Below, one piece after another: positions 21,314 to 31,260 of a stretch of 64,000 nucleotides of DNA. The stretch spans positions 164,001 to 228,000 of the forward strand of contig CAJNDS010000061.1 in assembly GCA_905221605.1 (NCBI GenBank), read 5' to 3'. Origin of the DNA: Symbiodinium natans (Eukaryota; Sar; Dinophyceae; Suessiales; Symbiodiniaceae). Position 1 is the stretch's first letter, and the number at the start of each line of letters is the position of its first letter. Both the position numbers and the translations under genes were made by a program. The notes beneath the pieces are model-generated. The model saw only the letters and a list, made by a program, of their open reading frames with translations. It did not search any database and was not told the DNA's origin.

Positions 21314-22160
21314 ATGCGCACTCTGCCCCTCAAAGCTGCACCCCTTTTGGCGCAGTAAGGTACGATAATCTATCTGGTCTTCGCGCTCAGAAAAGGCACT
21401 GTTTACAGAGGCGGGTGCTTCAAACGGACTCCTTTCGAATGCACGTGCGAAGCCCGCCTGTCTTGTTCGAGTCAAGGATGCTTTGTCACGGAATGCTAAC
21501 GTCTAATCAGAAGGCAAATGCATGGCAGCTTAATTCTTCAGGATTACCCTTGTATGCCACGACAGGGCAATCAGATTTGCTTGAGTCGGTCACTTCAAGA
21601 ACGTGTTGGAAAGCAGGCTTTCTAAATTTCAGCGCGGCTCGTTGGCTTGAGGAGAAGAGAGACGAAGTATTCAGAATTCAGAGCGTTTCTCCGAAACGTA
21701 TTGATCTAGGTTGCTCCATCGCCTTCGGCAACCTCTCAAAGCTCCAGTAAGAAGACTCTTCAACTTGTGATTGCCTAGCTTGAAGCAAGCGGTAGGTGCG
21801 GAGCTTGGTAGGCTCTCTCGTTGTAATATTTAATACAGTTGAGAATGTTTCTGGTCACCCTTGCTGCTTGCGTTGATTCTTAATTGCACTCAACACAGGC
21901 GGCTACTTGCGAGAGCTCGAGTCGCGCCTGACAAGCGTGAATTCTGAGCAGTCCTTGCTCCCACGCAGCAAACAAGCCGCGTGAACGGGTTCACACATGC
22001 AGGGGCATGCCGCAGCCACTTGTCCTGCTGAGGTTAGTGGAGGATCTCAACAGTGTCACAGCTGCACATCAGTGTATTTCCACGTCCGAAGACAAATGGA
22101 GGCAACATGACGCAACTCAGGTGTCGAAAACTTGCGGGCGGTATTCGACGGAGATCAGGA
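21314..22160. other. 3' flank of the MFS gene, no gene called
   Basis: The + frame running to 21,750 crosses the real stop in another frame and has no family signal after 21,313. The 231-codon - frame (20,780-21,475) is the antisense of transporter exons. Confidence 0.4.
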
Positions 22161-22164
22161 CAGA

Positions 22165-22401
22165 GTGTGAGAGAGAGAGAGAGAGAGTCAGTCACACGGT
22201 GGAGCAAAGTGGGATGCCAAACGACCCCTGACAAGCATGGACGAGATGGGTTGCAGGGCTAGGGGTGCTGAGTACGCTTTTGGTTTTCTCATAACAGCAG
22301 AGTCGTCCAGCTGTGCGGAAAATCTCCAGTCTCCAGCGTACATTCTCACAGAGAGAGCGCGAGAGAGAGGCGAGTGAAAGAGAGAGAGGAAGAGAGAGAG
22401 T

Positions 22402-22476
<75 letters not shown>

Positions 22477-22524
22477 GCGCCCCAGGGGGCGGCCTCCCTT
22501 CGGGGGGGTCATGCGTGGGGGAGG

Positions 22525-22556
<32 letters not shown>

Positions 22557-22590
22557 GAGAGAGGGAGTTGAGAGAGAGCGAGAGCGCGCC
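22165..22590. repeat. GA/CT microsatellite cluster
   Basis: (GA)n runs at 22,169-22,187, 22,350-22,476 and 22,523-22,586, broken by G-rich and other sequence. Frames through it give only Arg-Glu or Leu-Ser alternations and are not genes. Confidence 0.95.
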
Positions 22591-22937
22591 CCCACGACTC
22601 AGTGCAGCAGTGACTCAGGCATTCTCAGGCCCTACGAGTAGGCCCTAGGCCCTGTGCCTTGTTGACAGTCGGGAACCAGTTGGGAACCAGTTGTGAGAGT
22701 GGCATGAGCACATGTCCGAGAGCAGCCGCAGGAGTCGCAGATGTTTCAGCCAGCGGAGGCGCTGGCTTTGGCTTCCGAGAACCCAGCCAAGCTCCGGGGC
22801 GGCCAGGTTGGAGTCCCTGTGCCAAGACTTGTGGTGTGCGACGTGCGCAGTATCTTTGTGCAGGATGACCTGCTCGAAGTGCCAGTGGTTGCTGCCTGTT
22901 TGCAAGATTCGGAACACGGATAGCACCCGGTATCGGC

Positions 22938-23095
22938 ATGCTCACCCGTCCTGAGGAGGAGCTACTTTTCGATGAGCACGCCGAACAGAGGCAGACCCTA
23001 CTACATGCATCAAGTGCAGCGGTGCTACGAATGATCTGCCAGGCCTCCTTCGCGCCGGGCTACAAAGGAAGGCCCGTGGAAGGCTTGATTAATTC
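22938..23095 (+). CDS. Probable N-terminal exon of the HECT ligase
   Basis: Reads MLTRPEEELLFDEHAEQRQT followed by LLHASSAAVLRMICQASFAP and GYKGRPVEGLI. The helical, soluble composition would suit the alpha-solenoid found N-terminal to many HECT domains. Linkage to the ligase rests on position and strand only. Confidence 0.35.
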
Positions 23096-26000
23096 TCATC
23101 CAACGGCTGTGTGCGCAAGACGCGCAGCGCAGCCGTCGCTTTGCTGTTCCGCGACGCTCAAGAGCCACGGAAAGGCTCTTGCCTGGTCGCCTGTTACATA
23201 CACCGAATGTGGCATGGTCAGTTTGCCAGATGGCTAATGCAGTGCTGCTTCCATCGATTAAAAGGAAGTGCGTCTTCTGAGCTTCAGCCCAATATGTGCC
23301 CAAAAAGCATTGAACTTGCGCAGCCCAGGCGCTCGAGGAGGAGGAGGAGGATGAAGTGATCGACGTTCTTCCAGCCAACTGAGGATGCCAGAAAAATTTG
23401 TCTACTCAGACGGCCATCAACTTGTAGTTGTTCCACATCTTGCAGAGGTGCACTATGGTGCATGGTGCACTAGACACGGTGGGATTGCCTCGCTATGCAA
23501 CAATCTGCAACCCTGCAGACCTGCTGACAGCAACTTTTGGACGCCAAGAAGCGCTTGATGAAGTGAGCACGTGCGGCCATGTGTCTCCAAAAGTGAGACG
23601 GCGAGCCGCGTGTATTGTGCCGATGAACTCTTCCAGCACACTGTAGATTTTCAGGATTATGGATTTTCAGCGCGAATTGAGATGGCAAGTATGCCCTCGC
23701 CTCGCGAAAGAACGTCCAGCCCATTCTGGTCTACAGTTCTGTTCGTGTTCTGGCTTGCGATGCTTCTCTTGAGCTGTCTCATGCGATTCCGCCATGCTAT
23801 CTTGCGCCATGTTCTCAAGCCAGGGTGATCCTCCCACCCCAGTACCCACGAGCCAAAAATGTTGCCTTTTAGTCGTAGCTGTTCCTGACCTCACCGAGCA
23901 TGTCCCGACCCCGCACTCCAAAGCCTTGAGACTAGACGGTCTTGTGCAGTGGGGCATACGGCGGACTACATAGTTGCCACAGATGTTATGTCATGAGCAC
24001 GCCGATTGGAGCTTCACTGCTCCCCCAGCCGTCAGATGCACCTACGGCTGCCGCCGACGATGACGAGGAAGCAGCGCCGCAATTGCAGCTTCTTTGCCGT
24101 TTTTTGCAAGAGCCTGCAGCGCTTGCTGCACCCTTTCGATGTGGCAGGGGGTTGCCAGAATTTGCAACGATCAACCGCGTCGTCTCAAGGTTGGTCTCGT
24201 TTCACGCGTCCGCCGGCCCCGAAAGCAACGCTGCGGTCGAAGTAGCCAAAACGGCGGGTGCCATCATGGAAGCTATTTCTGCTGGCCTTTGCTCAGACAG
24301 CAGAGCCAAAGACGAGGCCATGCAGGGGAAGAAAGAGGACCACCGGAACGATGAGATGCTCTGGGTACTCAGCTTGCTCACAGCATCCCTGCCATTGATG
24401 GCGGACTCGCTGCCGAAGGACGATCATGGGTTGTGCGTGCTACCCCATCAGCACAGTATGGAACTTCAGGATGCCGACGAGTTGCACATCCCCATGCGCT
24501 TGTGGAACGGCCGCCGAGTGTACGATACGCAGAAGATCTGTGATCGATGCATGGAGGCCATCTTGGAAAAGGAGTTCTACCACTGCTCCAGAGACTGCGA
24601 CGTAGACTTTTGCACGAGTTGCCACACGGAGCTTCAGGCAGTTCTGGACAAGCACTTTACCCTGCGAAGTTCGAAGATGCCCATGACACATTTGGTTGAG
24701 CGCATGCTCTGGACGATGCATGCAGCTGATGAGCTTGCCTGGCAGATCTTGCGTCGGGGGCATCATGAACGGATGCTGCTTGCGCGACTGCTTGCGGAGG
24801 AGTGGCCCTTAGACATCTTTGCGAGCCTCGTTGCAACCATTGTGGATGTTTGCAATGCGAAGGTTTTGTACAACGCATCGAATGGAGCCATTACATCCTC
24901 TGTCTGCCGGTCTTACACACTTGGGCAAGAACCCTATCAGCAGCAATCTCAGCCTCTTTATGAGGATGACTCTTTCTGGAACACGATTGGCCTTCTCCAG
25001 TTCCTCTATGCCAGCAACCTTCTTCGCAAAGAGGACCTGGATACTGAAGGCAACCATCGACCGGCAGTCAGTGCATTGAGCTTCGTGCCGGAGGCTATAA
25101 ACCAGTGTCGTCCTGAAGTGGAGTGGAGCAGACGCGAAGCGAATGCAACACATGCTCTTCCAGATATCCTTCGGTCAGAGGACTTCACGACAGCATCGCC
25201 AGAATTTCGGTGTCTGGCTGCTCATACCAACATTCTGCCGATCAATTTTCGGAGGAGCTGTGTTGTCCTTGACATTCGGCATTCCTGGCCACGGTTGCCT
25301 GCAAGACATGTGACTTTACGGCGTGACCCCGAGCTTCTAGTCGCCGATCTCGAGGCGTTTTTCTGCGAAAGCCCCATAAAGAAAGCTTCTGAAGAAGACA
25401 TGCAAGATTCTTCCACCGAAGTGACGACAGTCCCCGCAACTGGCACGAATTCTGAGATGCAAATGGACACAGAGGAAGAGGCCGAGGAACCACTCGAGGA
25501 GACACTGCGGACTGCCAACTCAACAGCTTTGCGGCAGCCTTTCTATGTCGCATTCCAAGGTGAAGATGGGCAAGGGCTTGGAGTTCGGAAAGAGTTCTTT
25601 CACGCACGAACCTAAGAACGAATGCTGGCTCGAATTGGTTTGAACCCATCGATGTACGAGCGACCTGCAGGTTGCTACGCGTGCATTTCTTGCCCTACTC
25701 TTCGAAGAAGTCTCCAGCCGCCAGTGCGCCCACTTTCGACATGCTGTGCAGGTCGTGTATGTGATGCATTCGAAATTGGCATTCTGAAGCAAGCGTGCGA
25801 CTCTCCAGGTATTGGTTTGGGAGAGTCGACCGGCCTGGTGCCTTCTTTGCCGCCCAGCTACACCTGTCACCACCAGATTGGCACAGTCATGATCGCAATG
25901 TGCCAATAGATGTCAATGCCTCAGCATGTTGCACAAGGCATTTGGAGCCCTGCTGGGCCACGCCATAGTGCATGACGCTCGTGCCTCGTTCGATGCTTTC

Positions 26001-29000
26001 TCTCATCCGCACTGCTGCGCTTTGTACGTCGTCCTGGCACCGGGCAAGGTGCTAATCCCCAGTGCCTTTCCTTGGCTTTGCCCTTATGCACGCTGTCACT
26101 GCCTTGCAGATGCCAGTGTCAAGCATAATGAGGACTTTGTTTGACTTGCTCCTGCGGGACCTGCAGTCCCCGTACAGTTCCTAGTCGGTGCAGCAACTTG
26201 CATAAAGTTTCAGGGGCTGGCATCTGCAGCTTAGCAGAGGCCTGCAGATGGCCGGCTCAGCCTCTCCCACCTGGCTGCAGTTGCTCCAGAAGAAGCACAC
26301 AGCTCGCTGCTTAATACTCCACACTGCCAGAAGCCGCCTTACTCTTTTTACTCTTGGCTGTAAGAGGCCTGCGGCAAGTTCTGGACTACCAGGCGCGGTC
26401 TCACCAAGCTGGACCATGCTGGACCAAGCCGTTGTGGATGTGTTCGGGGACCTGGCCAAATCTGGCCAAGGGCGACGACATCCTGCAGCACTTCGGGGAG
26501 CTGGGCCAGGATCCTTTTGAGTCCGCCTAAGCATGAAGTCGTGACAGCCGTGAGAAGCCTCAGAGGCTGGGAACGGACAGGAAGGCAGGGAGCGAGCCCG
26601 GAAGCGAGCCCGGAAGCGCGTGGCGTATGGGTCAGCGCGCTGTGCTTCTGTCACTGTGTCACTGTGTCTATCAGACACTTACTGGCGCAAGGCTGCGCGA
26701 CCAGCAATTGACGCAGGCCTCTGGCAACGTCCTTTTTTGCTCCCTCGCCTCCCGTCGATCTCTCGCGCGCTCTCGCTATCTCTTCCCCCTCCCGCCCTCC
26801 CTCTCCCCCTCCCTCCCTCCCTTTCCTATCCATTCCCTCTCCTTTCGCGTTGAAGCTTTGCGCAAGTTTGCATTGCGCCGACGTTTACTGGTTGACCGGC
26901 TGCCAAAGCCTCTGTGTGTGTGTGTGTGTGTGCAAGGCCTCCAAGTCAGACCTCGTGAACGCGTACATTGACTGGTGCTGGACCTTAGCAGTTGTACCTG
27001 GTCAGAGGTCAGAGGTCAGCCTGAGGGATGCCTCTCTCAGGCGCCTTGGCAGTCACATAGAAGCGCAGTTCAAACCCTTCAGCCGGGGATTCAAGCAGGT
27101 TCCGTACTGAGCTTGTTTGGTCTTGTTTCCAGCCTCCGCACACCTTGCACCTTGCACTCCTTCATGGCCCAGGTAGTTGGGGATTCGGACATGCTACGCA
27201 TGTTGGATGCAGAGTCGCGAGCTTGGGCCTGCACGGCGACCAACTTGGATCAACTTGGTCACCGGTGCAGCTTTGACTGCTGAGGCAGCTTGAATGGATG
27301 GCAGCGGGCTTAGGCTTTTTGCAGCTTCAACCACAGAGAGCCTTGCAAGAACCATCAAGAACCCATCTGCCCTAGTGAGACCCTTTGCCTGAGGTCTCTG
27401 GCGCTCAGCGCCCTGCTCCTTGTCCCAGCTTGTTTTTCTTCATGGAAGACTCGATTCTACACCTTAGTTGTTCTGCAAACTGCAGCCAGTTCCCTTCTGG
27501 CAGCAGGTTGACATGGCTGCAGTTCGAAGCCGTGCTGACCACGAGGGATGGACCCTCGAGGCGACACGAGTTCAAGCGACACGTGCACATCGCATACCTT
27601 GCGTGTCATAGTGAGGTCGCAAGACAGAACATCAACCCTGCAGGAACAGACTGCCTACCTGGGGCCATTTTGGAACTTCATCGAGGGCTTGGCCGAGGAG
27701 ACTCTCGGTGGGCTGGCACTCCATGTTCAAAAGCCGAGAATGTTTTTGAGATGCTGGAATCTTGAAACATCTTGAACCGCGCCATGGGTGCCGAATCTTT
27801 AAAATAAGCCGCGCTGACTGGGAACTCCTTGCACTGCTGCGCTAGATTCCTGACGAAGTGCTGACTTCAAGCGCTGGCTTGAAAAGCTAGGGGGCTCGTC
27901 CGAAGCTTAAAGTCAACTCCGCCTTAATCCAGAAACACCATCCAAAAAGTCGCATGTTGACATTATACGGTGGCATCAGGGAAGTAGGACCGGCTATTTT
28001 GGAGGCTGTTTCCGCAGACTCCTGAGAGTTTGGCCGAGTGAAAGCTTGATGGCCTACTGAAGGCCAACACTGGCACCGAGAGATCACTGCCGAGTTATTG
28101 TCGTTGTTGAAATTTGTTATTGTTGTCGTTATTGTTGTTATTTCCATGTTAGTTCTCGTGTGACAATGATCATTGTTAGTGTTGCTATATTTGTGTTGTG
28201 TCTAATCTTGTTGTCATTGTTGTTACTACTATTTTTGTTACTGCCTCAAAGACCCTGTTTCGTTCATTCTTCGTGATGATTGTGAGCAATCATTGGAAGA
28301 TTGTTGTTATTGCTATCATTGTGATTCTTGTGATTATTGTACGATCCAACCTCTTGGAGTTTGCTCTGATTAGCCTGCACAGAAGCGCGTAGATCAGCAG
28401 GCGAGTGTTGAGATGGAGCGTTGTGGATTCACGAAGCCGCCATGAACAGCTGCAGACTTCGAAGAAAAGTCGCCTTCCCTTTGGCGGAGGTCCCTGGAAT
28501 GACAGCCCCGACAGACAAGTGTGTGAATCTGCTGTAAATGTGGCTTCACGCGTGAAGTCGCGCCTCGGCGACGCGGATGTGCACACGATTTCGGACGATG
28601 AATACGTCGAGGCTTCACGTTCCCATCGGGCATCCTCCATGCCAAAGTACGGTACTACGCAGCGACCAGACATCCATCCAACACATGCTGGAGTTCGGTC
28701 TTCCGGCTCAGAGGTCTTAAGCGCCCACCACTTGACAGCCCAAAACCTTCAAGACTTCAAGCCAAAATGCAACAGAATGTATGGGATGCTTGCTTGGCAA
28801 AACTTGCTTTGGCAGGATGAGAAGAAACGCTTCCTGGTGTTCGTGACTGCCTCTGATCGAATGCCTGTACGAGGTACCAGCTACAGACATTTGCAGCCCA
28901 GCACGATATGAAACCATGGGCCATGACATGCCATGACATGCCATGACCTGCCATGACATGCCATGCCATGACATGCCATGACATGCCATGACATGCCATG

Positions 29001-30013
29001 ACATGCCATGACATGCCATGACATGCCATGACATGCCATGATACATCATGACAGGCCATGACATGCCTTGACAGGCCCTCGTCATGCCTTTGTTTCCGCA
29101 GGCTGGTCAAGTCTTCACCTCCTCGTTCAAAAGAATGGGGCCGGAGATGACAGGCACAAGAAGCTTGTGTCCTGTACGTCCCAGTTATGGTTTGTGGAGC
29201 AGAATATCTGGCGGTTCACGCGGGGCAAGCTGTCTTTGGCGAAGAGGCAGAGATAGGCAGAGCAGTTGTCGAGAGGTTGCACCGACCTGAAGATCACACA
29301 AATGTGCGGACAACAAACTTACAATAATAAATCTGTTAATGAGTCAAGACTTGAAAGAAATCGTCAACCTGAGACTAGGGACCCAGCTTCTCTGAGGTTG
29401 TAGTTTTTTGTTTGAATGGTTTGGGAGTGGCTCTTAGGGCTCTCTTGGGTAGGGCTCTCCTGCAAGGCCCTCTTCTGTTTTTAGGGTAACAGGAACATCT
29501 TCCTATGTTTTGGTTATGTAAGGAAGGCCACCCAGCATGTATGTATGGCCTTCTAGGGCTCCTTGGCTTGCCACCCAAGATCTTCTTTTGGGGCTTAAGC
29601 TTTGCCACCTTGCATCTGCTTTTAGGGTGTAGGTTTACGGAGTCCCGCCTGCACCTCCATTGAGGAGCTCGGGGAACTTGCATGAAGAGACTGGCATCAT
29701 GCGAAAGCTAGTTTACAAGCGGGCGCCGCGCCAGACGCCGAACAGTCAGCACTCACGACTCGCGAAGCCCGTGCAAACATGATCCGAAGCGCAGGCTGCC
29801 AACTGCATACACGTGTTTCTCGCTTCTCCTGCTTCCTCTTTACAGCAGCGTGGAGGCCGAGTATTGGGAGCTCGATGTGGTTCGTGCTTGATCTAGCGGT
29901 TCTGGTTTCTTGCCAGCAGTTTGACATGATTGCCGTGCCTCAACCGCCAGCAGGTGCTGAAAAAGCAGATGCTCCTGGCCATGACGAACTCAGAAGGGTT
30001 CGGTTTAAAGTGA
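22938..30013 (+). CDS. HECT-type E3 ubiquitin ligase with ZZ-like finger (locus)
   Basis: HECT ligases accept ubiquitin from an E2 on a catalytic cysteine and pass it to a substrate. The HECT domain can be read in order on the + strand: strand motif L-R-R-D-P-E-L-L (25,318), F-Q-G-E-D-G (25,552), W-F-E-P (25,640), F-G-A-L-L-G-H-A-I (25,940), L-R-D-L-Q (26,152), Q-F-K-P-F-S-R-G-F (27,067), F-W-N-F-I-E-G-L (27,668), F-L-V-F-V-T-A-S-D-R-M-P (28,828), Q-K-N-G (29,128), L-P-T-A-Y-T-C-F (29,796) and the C-terminal G-F-G-L-K plus TGA (30,011-30,013). Every landmark is in family order, so this is very likely a real, complete C-terminal half. Upstream exons from about 22.9 kb, including an acidic EEEEEDEVIDVL piece at 23,331, are probable N-terminal parts. 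Substrates are unknown. Confidence 0.75.
23942..25615 (+). CDS. Large exon: ZZ-like zinc finger to start of HECT domain
   Basis: The longest normal-composition frame in the window (557 codons, ending TAA at 25,613-25,615). The exon probably starts near 23,985, not at the first ATG. Residues 200-227 hold C-x2-C-x11-C-x3-C-x4-C-x2-C-H (KICDRCMEAIL, HCSRDCDVDFCTSCH), a ZZ-type zinc-binding pattern. Residues about 230-440 are helical. Residues 440-472 (CVVLDIRHSWPRLPARHVTL) lead into R-R-D-P-E-L-L-V-A-D-L, the usual first HECT element. An acidic insert (residues about 478-523) separates it from FYVAFQGEDGQGLGVRKEFF (532-553), the HECT N-lobe start. The normal D-x-G-G of this loop reads Q-G-L-G here. 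The frame stops just after EFF, consistent with a donor. Confidence 0.8.
   Translation: MCSGAYGGLHSCHRCYVMSTPIGASLLPQPSDAPTAAADDDEEAAPQLQLLCRFLQEPAALAAPFRCGRGLPEFATINRVVSRLVSFHASAGPESNAAVEVAKTAGAIMEAISAGLCSDSRAKDEAMQGKKEDHRNDEMLWVLSLLTASLPLMADSLPKDDHGLCVLPHQHSMELQDADELHIPMRLWNGRRVYDTQKICDRCMEAILEKEFYHCSRDCDVDFCTSCHTELQAVLDKHFTLRSSKMPMTHLVERMLWTMHAADELAWQILRRGHHERMLLARLLAEEWPLDIFASLVATIVDVCNAKVLYNASNGAITSSVCRSYTLGQEPYQQQSQPLYEDDSFWNTIGLLQFLYASNLLRKEDLDTEGNHRPAVSALSFVPEAINQCRPEVEWSRREANATHALPDILRSEDFTTASPEFRCLAAHTNILPINFRRSCVVLDIRHSWPRLPARHVTLRRDPELLVADLEAFFCESPIKKASEEDMQDSSTEVTTVPATGTNSEMQMDTEEEAEEPLEETLRTANSTALRQPFYVAFQGEDGQGLGVRKEFFHART
25620..25720 (+). CDS. HECT N-lobe exon
   Basis: In the frame shifted from the preceding exon, TNAGSNWFEPIDVRA matches the W-F-x-P segment that follows E-F-F in HECT domains. 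The gap to the preceding exon is only about a dozen bases, so the exact junction is unclear and a small indel is possible. Confidence 0.45.
25925..26012 (+). CDS. HECT N-lobe exon
   Basis: Reads MLHKAFGALLGHAIVHDARA followed by SFDAF. It matches the helix F-x-G-R-x-x-G-x-A-I/L of the HECT N-lobe, where the usual Arg is replaced by Ala. Confidence 0.6.
26111..26185 (+). CDS. HECT N-lobe exon
   Basis: After a ttgcag acceptor (26,104-26,109) reads MPVSSIMRTLFDLLLRDLQS followed by PYSS, matching the L-x-x-x-x-Y-K-x-L-L region in which a leucine-rich helix precedes D-L-x-x-x-D. Confidence 0.5.
26400..26530 (+). CDS. Possible HECT N-lobe exon
   Basis: One + frame gives AKGDDILQHFGELGQDPFES and stops at TAA. 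Its place between neighbouring HECT exons makes it a candidate, but the family match is weak and another frame is also open. Confidence 0.25.
26764..26850. repeat. CT-rich microsatellite
   Basis: A pyrimidine run (ctctc, ccctcc units) with a (GT)n run at 26,912-26,931 a little further on. Both lie in an intron of the HECT ligase. Confidence 0.85.
26937..27105 (+). CDS. HECT exons before the C-lobe
   Basis: 26,938-26,990 reads KASKSDLVNAYIDWCW, matching the N-x-x-x-Y-V-x-L-x-x segment. 27,025-27,103 reads LRRLGSHIEAQFKPFSRGFK followed by QV, matching Q-x-x-A-F-x-x-G-F-x-x-V of HECT domains. The second is a good match. Confidence 0.6.
27170..27245 (+). CDS. Possible HECT exon
   Basis: After cccag (27,168-27,172) reads VVGDSDMLRMLDAESRAWAC. 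It falls where families have L-x-x-F-x-x-x-E-L-E-x-x-x-C-G, but the match is partial. Confidence 0.35.
27640..27735 (+). CDS. HECT C-lobe exon (FW motif)
   Basis: Reads TAYLGPFWNFIEGLAEETLG. The F-W-x-F/V-I-E-x-L-x-x-E-E segment is the conserved helix that precedes L-x-F-V-T-G in HECT domains. Confidence 0.6.
27780..28400. other. AT-richer intron with TTG-trinucleotide repeats
   Basis: 28,090-28,345 is made of degenerate ttgtt/attgtt/gttatt units. No coding signal. It separates two C-lobe exons of the HECT ligase. Confidence 0.6.
28785..28911 (+). CDS. HECT C-lobe exon (FVTASDRMP motif)
   Basis: Reads AWQNLLWQDEKKRFLVFVTA followed by SDRMPVRGTS, matching K-x-x-F-L-x-F-V-T-G-S-x-R-x-P-x-x-G, with Gly replaced by Ala in T-A-S. 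The frame stays open upstream to 28,405, but that part has no HECT match and may be intron or insert. Confidence 0.75.
28916..29080. repeat. 10-bp minisatellite (CATGACATGC type)
   Basis: About fourteen copies of a 10-base unit (atgacatgcc), with variants such as atgacctgcc, a shortened copy and diverged edge copies. The unit holds overlapping catg palindromes. It fills most of the intron between two HECT C-lobe exons. Frames through it give only Met-Ser-Trp-His runs on the - strand. Confidence 0.95.
29101..29163 (+). CDS. HECT C-lobe exon before the catalytic cysteine
   Basis: After ttccgcag (ending about 29,101) reads GWSSLHLLVQKNGAGDDRHK, matching the strand-plus-loop (L-x-I-Q-K-x-G-x-x-D) just before L-P-x-A-x-T-C-F. 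A competing frame (FKRMGPEMTGTRSL) is possible but fits less well. Confidence 0.55.
29770..29855 (+). CDS. HECT catalytic-cysteine exon
   Basis: Reads HDPKRRLPTAYTCFSLLLLP and then LYSSVE. L-P-T-A-x-T-C-F is the diagnostic HECT active-site motif. The cysteine codon is TGT at 29,814-29,816. The thioester-forming residue and its neighbours are all present, so the enzyme should be active. The in-frame TGA further on is removed if the exon ends at 29,855. Confidence 0.85.
29856..29953 (+). other. Probable non-canonical GC-AG intron
   Basis: Removing these 98 bases (gccgag ... cagcag) gives Y-S-S-V-E-V-L-K-K-Q-M-L-L-A-M, exactly the spacing of the HECT Y-S-S-x-E-x-L-x-x-x-L-x-x-A-I segment. A GT-AG alternative (29,850-29,950) gives one residue fewer and no Glu. 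Confidence 0.5.
29954..30013 (+). CDS. HECT terminal exon
   Basis: Reads VLKKQMLLAMTNSEGFGLK then TGA at 30,011-30,013. It is the conserved C-terminal helix and G-F-G-L tail of HECT ligases, and marks the 3' end of the gene. Confidence 0.8.
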   Translation: MLKKQMLLAMTNSEGFGLK

Positions 30014-30950
30014 GGCCAGCCCGAGTGCCAAAGATGAGGCTGCAAGTGGTCTGAATACTGTTTCATTTTCGGTACAAATCTTTGCCGGTGCCCCTTGCAG
30101 ATGCCTCTCGCGCTCAGTTAAAGGGCCAAAGTCCCACTGCAAGCTGATTGTAGTGAGGGTACGCCTGAGACAAATCTGCCTTTGATGAGCTTGCTGCTTG
30201 AGATCTGCCACGGGAGTCGATGTAAGACAACGTTGTTGTGCATTCTTTCGCCATACAGAACTGCAATGGACTTTAAGCAAGTGTAGGACCGTGTAGACCC
30301 TGAGCCTGGGTGTTGAGCCTCCACTTCCCAACAGCCAAATACCAAACACGCACCCATTAAAATGCCCTGCTGCATGCGTGTGACCGTGATCGGGAATCCC
30401 TGCGCATGCCTGCCATCAAAAGCTTCATCCCATCCATGGCCAAAACAGAGGAGATTGATTAAGTTTAGTGTGATCTGTCACATAGCTGACATAGCTGTTG
30501 AACACATCTTCCAATGTATTGTGGCATGGATGATACGATAGAGCCCATGCAGTTTCTGGGTACAATACTGCAAGTCGCGACAAATCGCGACATGCCCCTT
30601 CGTCACCGTCTCTCATGGAATCGCCTGAGGCTTGTGGGACTTGGATGGACTCGGGGTGTATGCGCAAATTTGAGCTGCTGTTCCACTTGCTTCGTGCAAG
30701 ATCGATCCACCCAACGGAGTGCCAAAGACTTTGCACTCATGGTGGAGTCGCCCCTGCCTTACGCGTAGCAGTCGTAACAGTTTCGTTTGAAGTGGTATGC
30801 GGTGAAGATTCCGTTAAAGCACCTGGATCAGGACGGGCATTGTCTTCATGGGTAAAGCAAGCCAGCAGTACCCCAATTTTGCTCTAGAAGCTATTTAAGT
30901 CACATATCTTCTCACCTGCTTTCAGCGGAGTGTGATTGCAGGGTGGTGGT
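30014..30950. other. Downstream flank of the HECT gene
   Basis: Opposite-strand frames at 30,005-30,375 and 30,425-30,736 and + frames at 30,514-30,887 overlap without family signal. No gene is called. Confidence 0.35.
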
Positions 30951-30953
30951 TGT

Positions 30954-31032
30954 GGTGCTGCTGGTGCTGCTGGTGCTGCTGGTGCTGCTGGTGCTGCTGG
31001 TGCTGCTGGTGCTGCTGGTGCTGCTGGTGTGC

Positions 31033-31067
<35 letters not shown>

Positions 31068-31260
31068 GTGCTGCTGGTGCTGCTGGTGCTGCTGGTGCTG
31101 CTGGTGCTGCTGGTGCTGCTGGTGCTGCTGGTGCTGCTGGTGCTGCTGGTGCTGCTGGTGCTGCTGGTGCTGCTGGTGCTGCTGGTGCTGCTGGTGCTGC
31201 TGGTGCTGCTGGTGCTGCTGGTGCTGCTGCTGGTGGTGCTGGTGGTGCTGGTGGTGGTGG
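30954..31260. repeat. 9-bp minisatellite (GCTGCTGGT)
   Basis: About thirty near-perfect copies of a 9-base unit, with a small phase break near 31,028-31,045 and diverged (GGT)n edges. Because 9 is a multiple of 3, all six frames stay open and encode Ala-Ala-Gly, Leu-Leu-Val, Cys-Cys-Trp, His-Gln-Gln, Ser-Ser-Thr or Ala-Pro-Ala runs. None is supported as protein. Confidence 0.95.

Noticed and set aside
20780-21475. 231-codon minus-strand frame
   Set aside because: It lies antisense to MFS exons with clear family motifs on the + strand, and has no pattern of its own.
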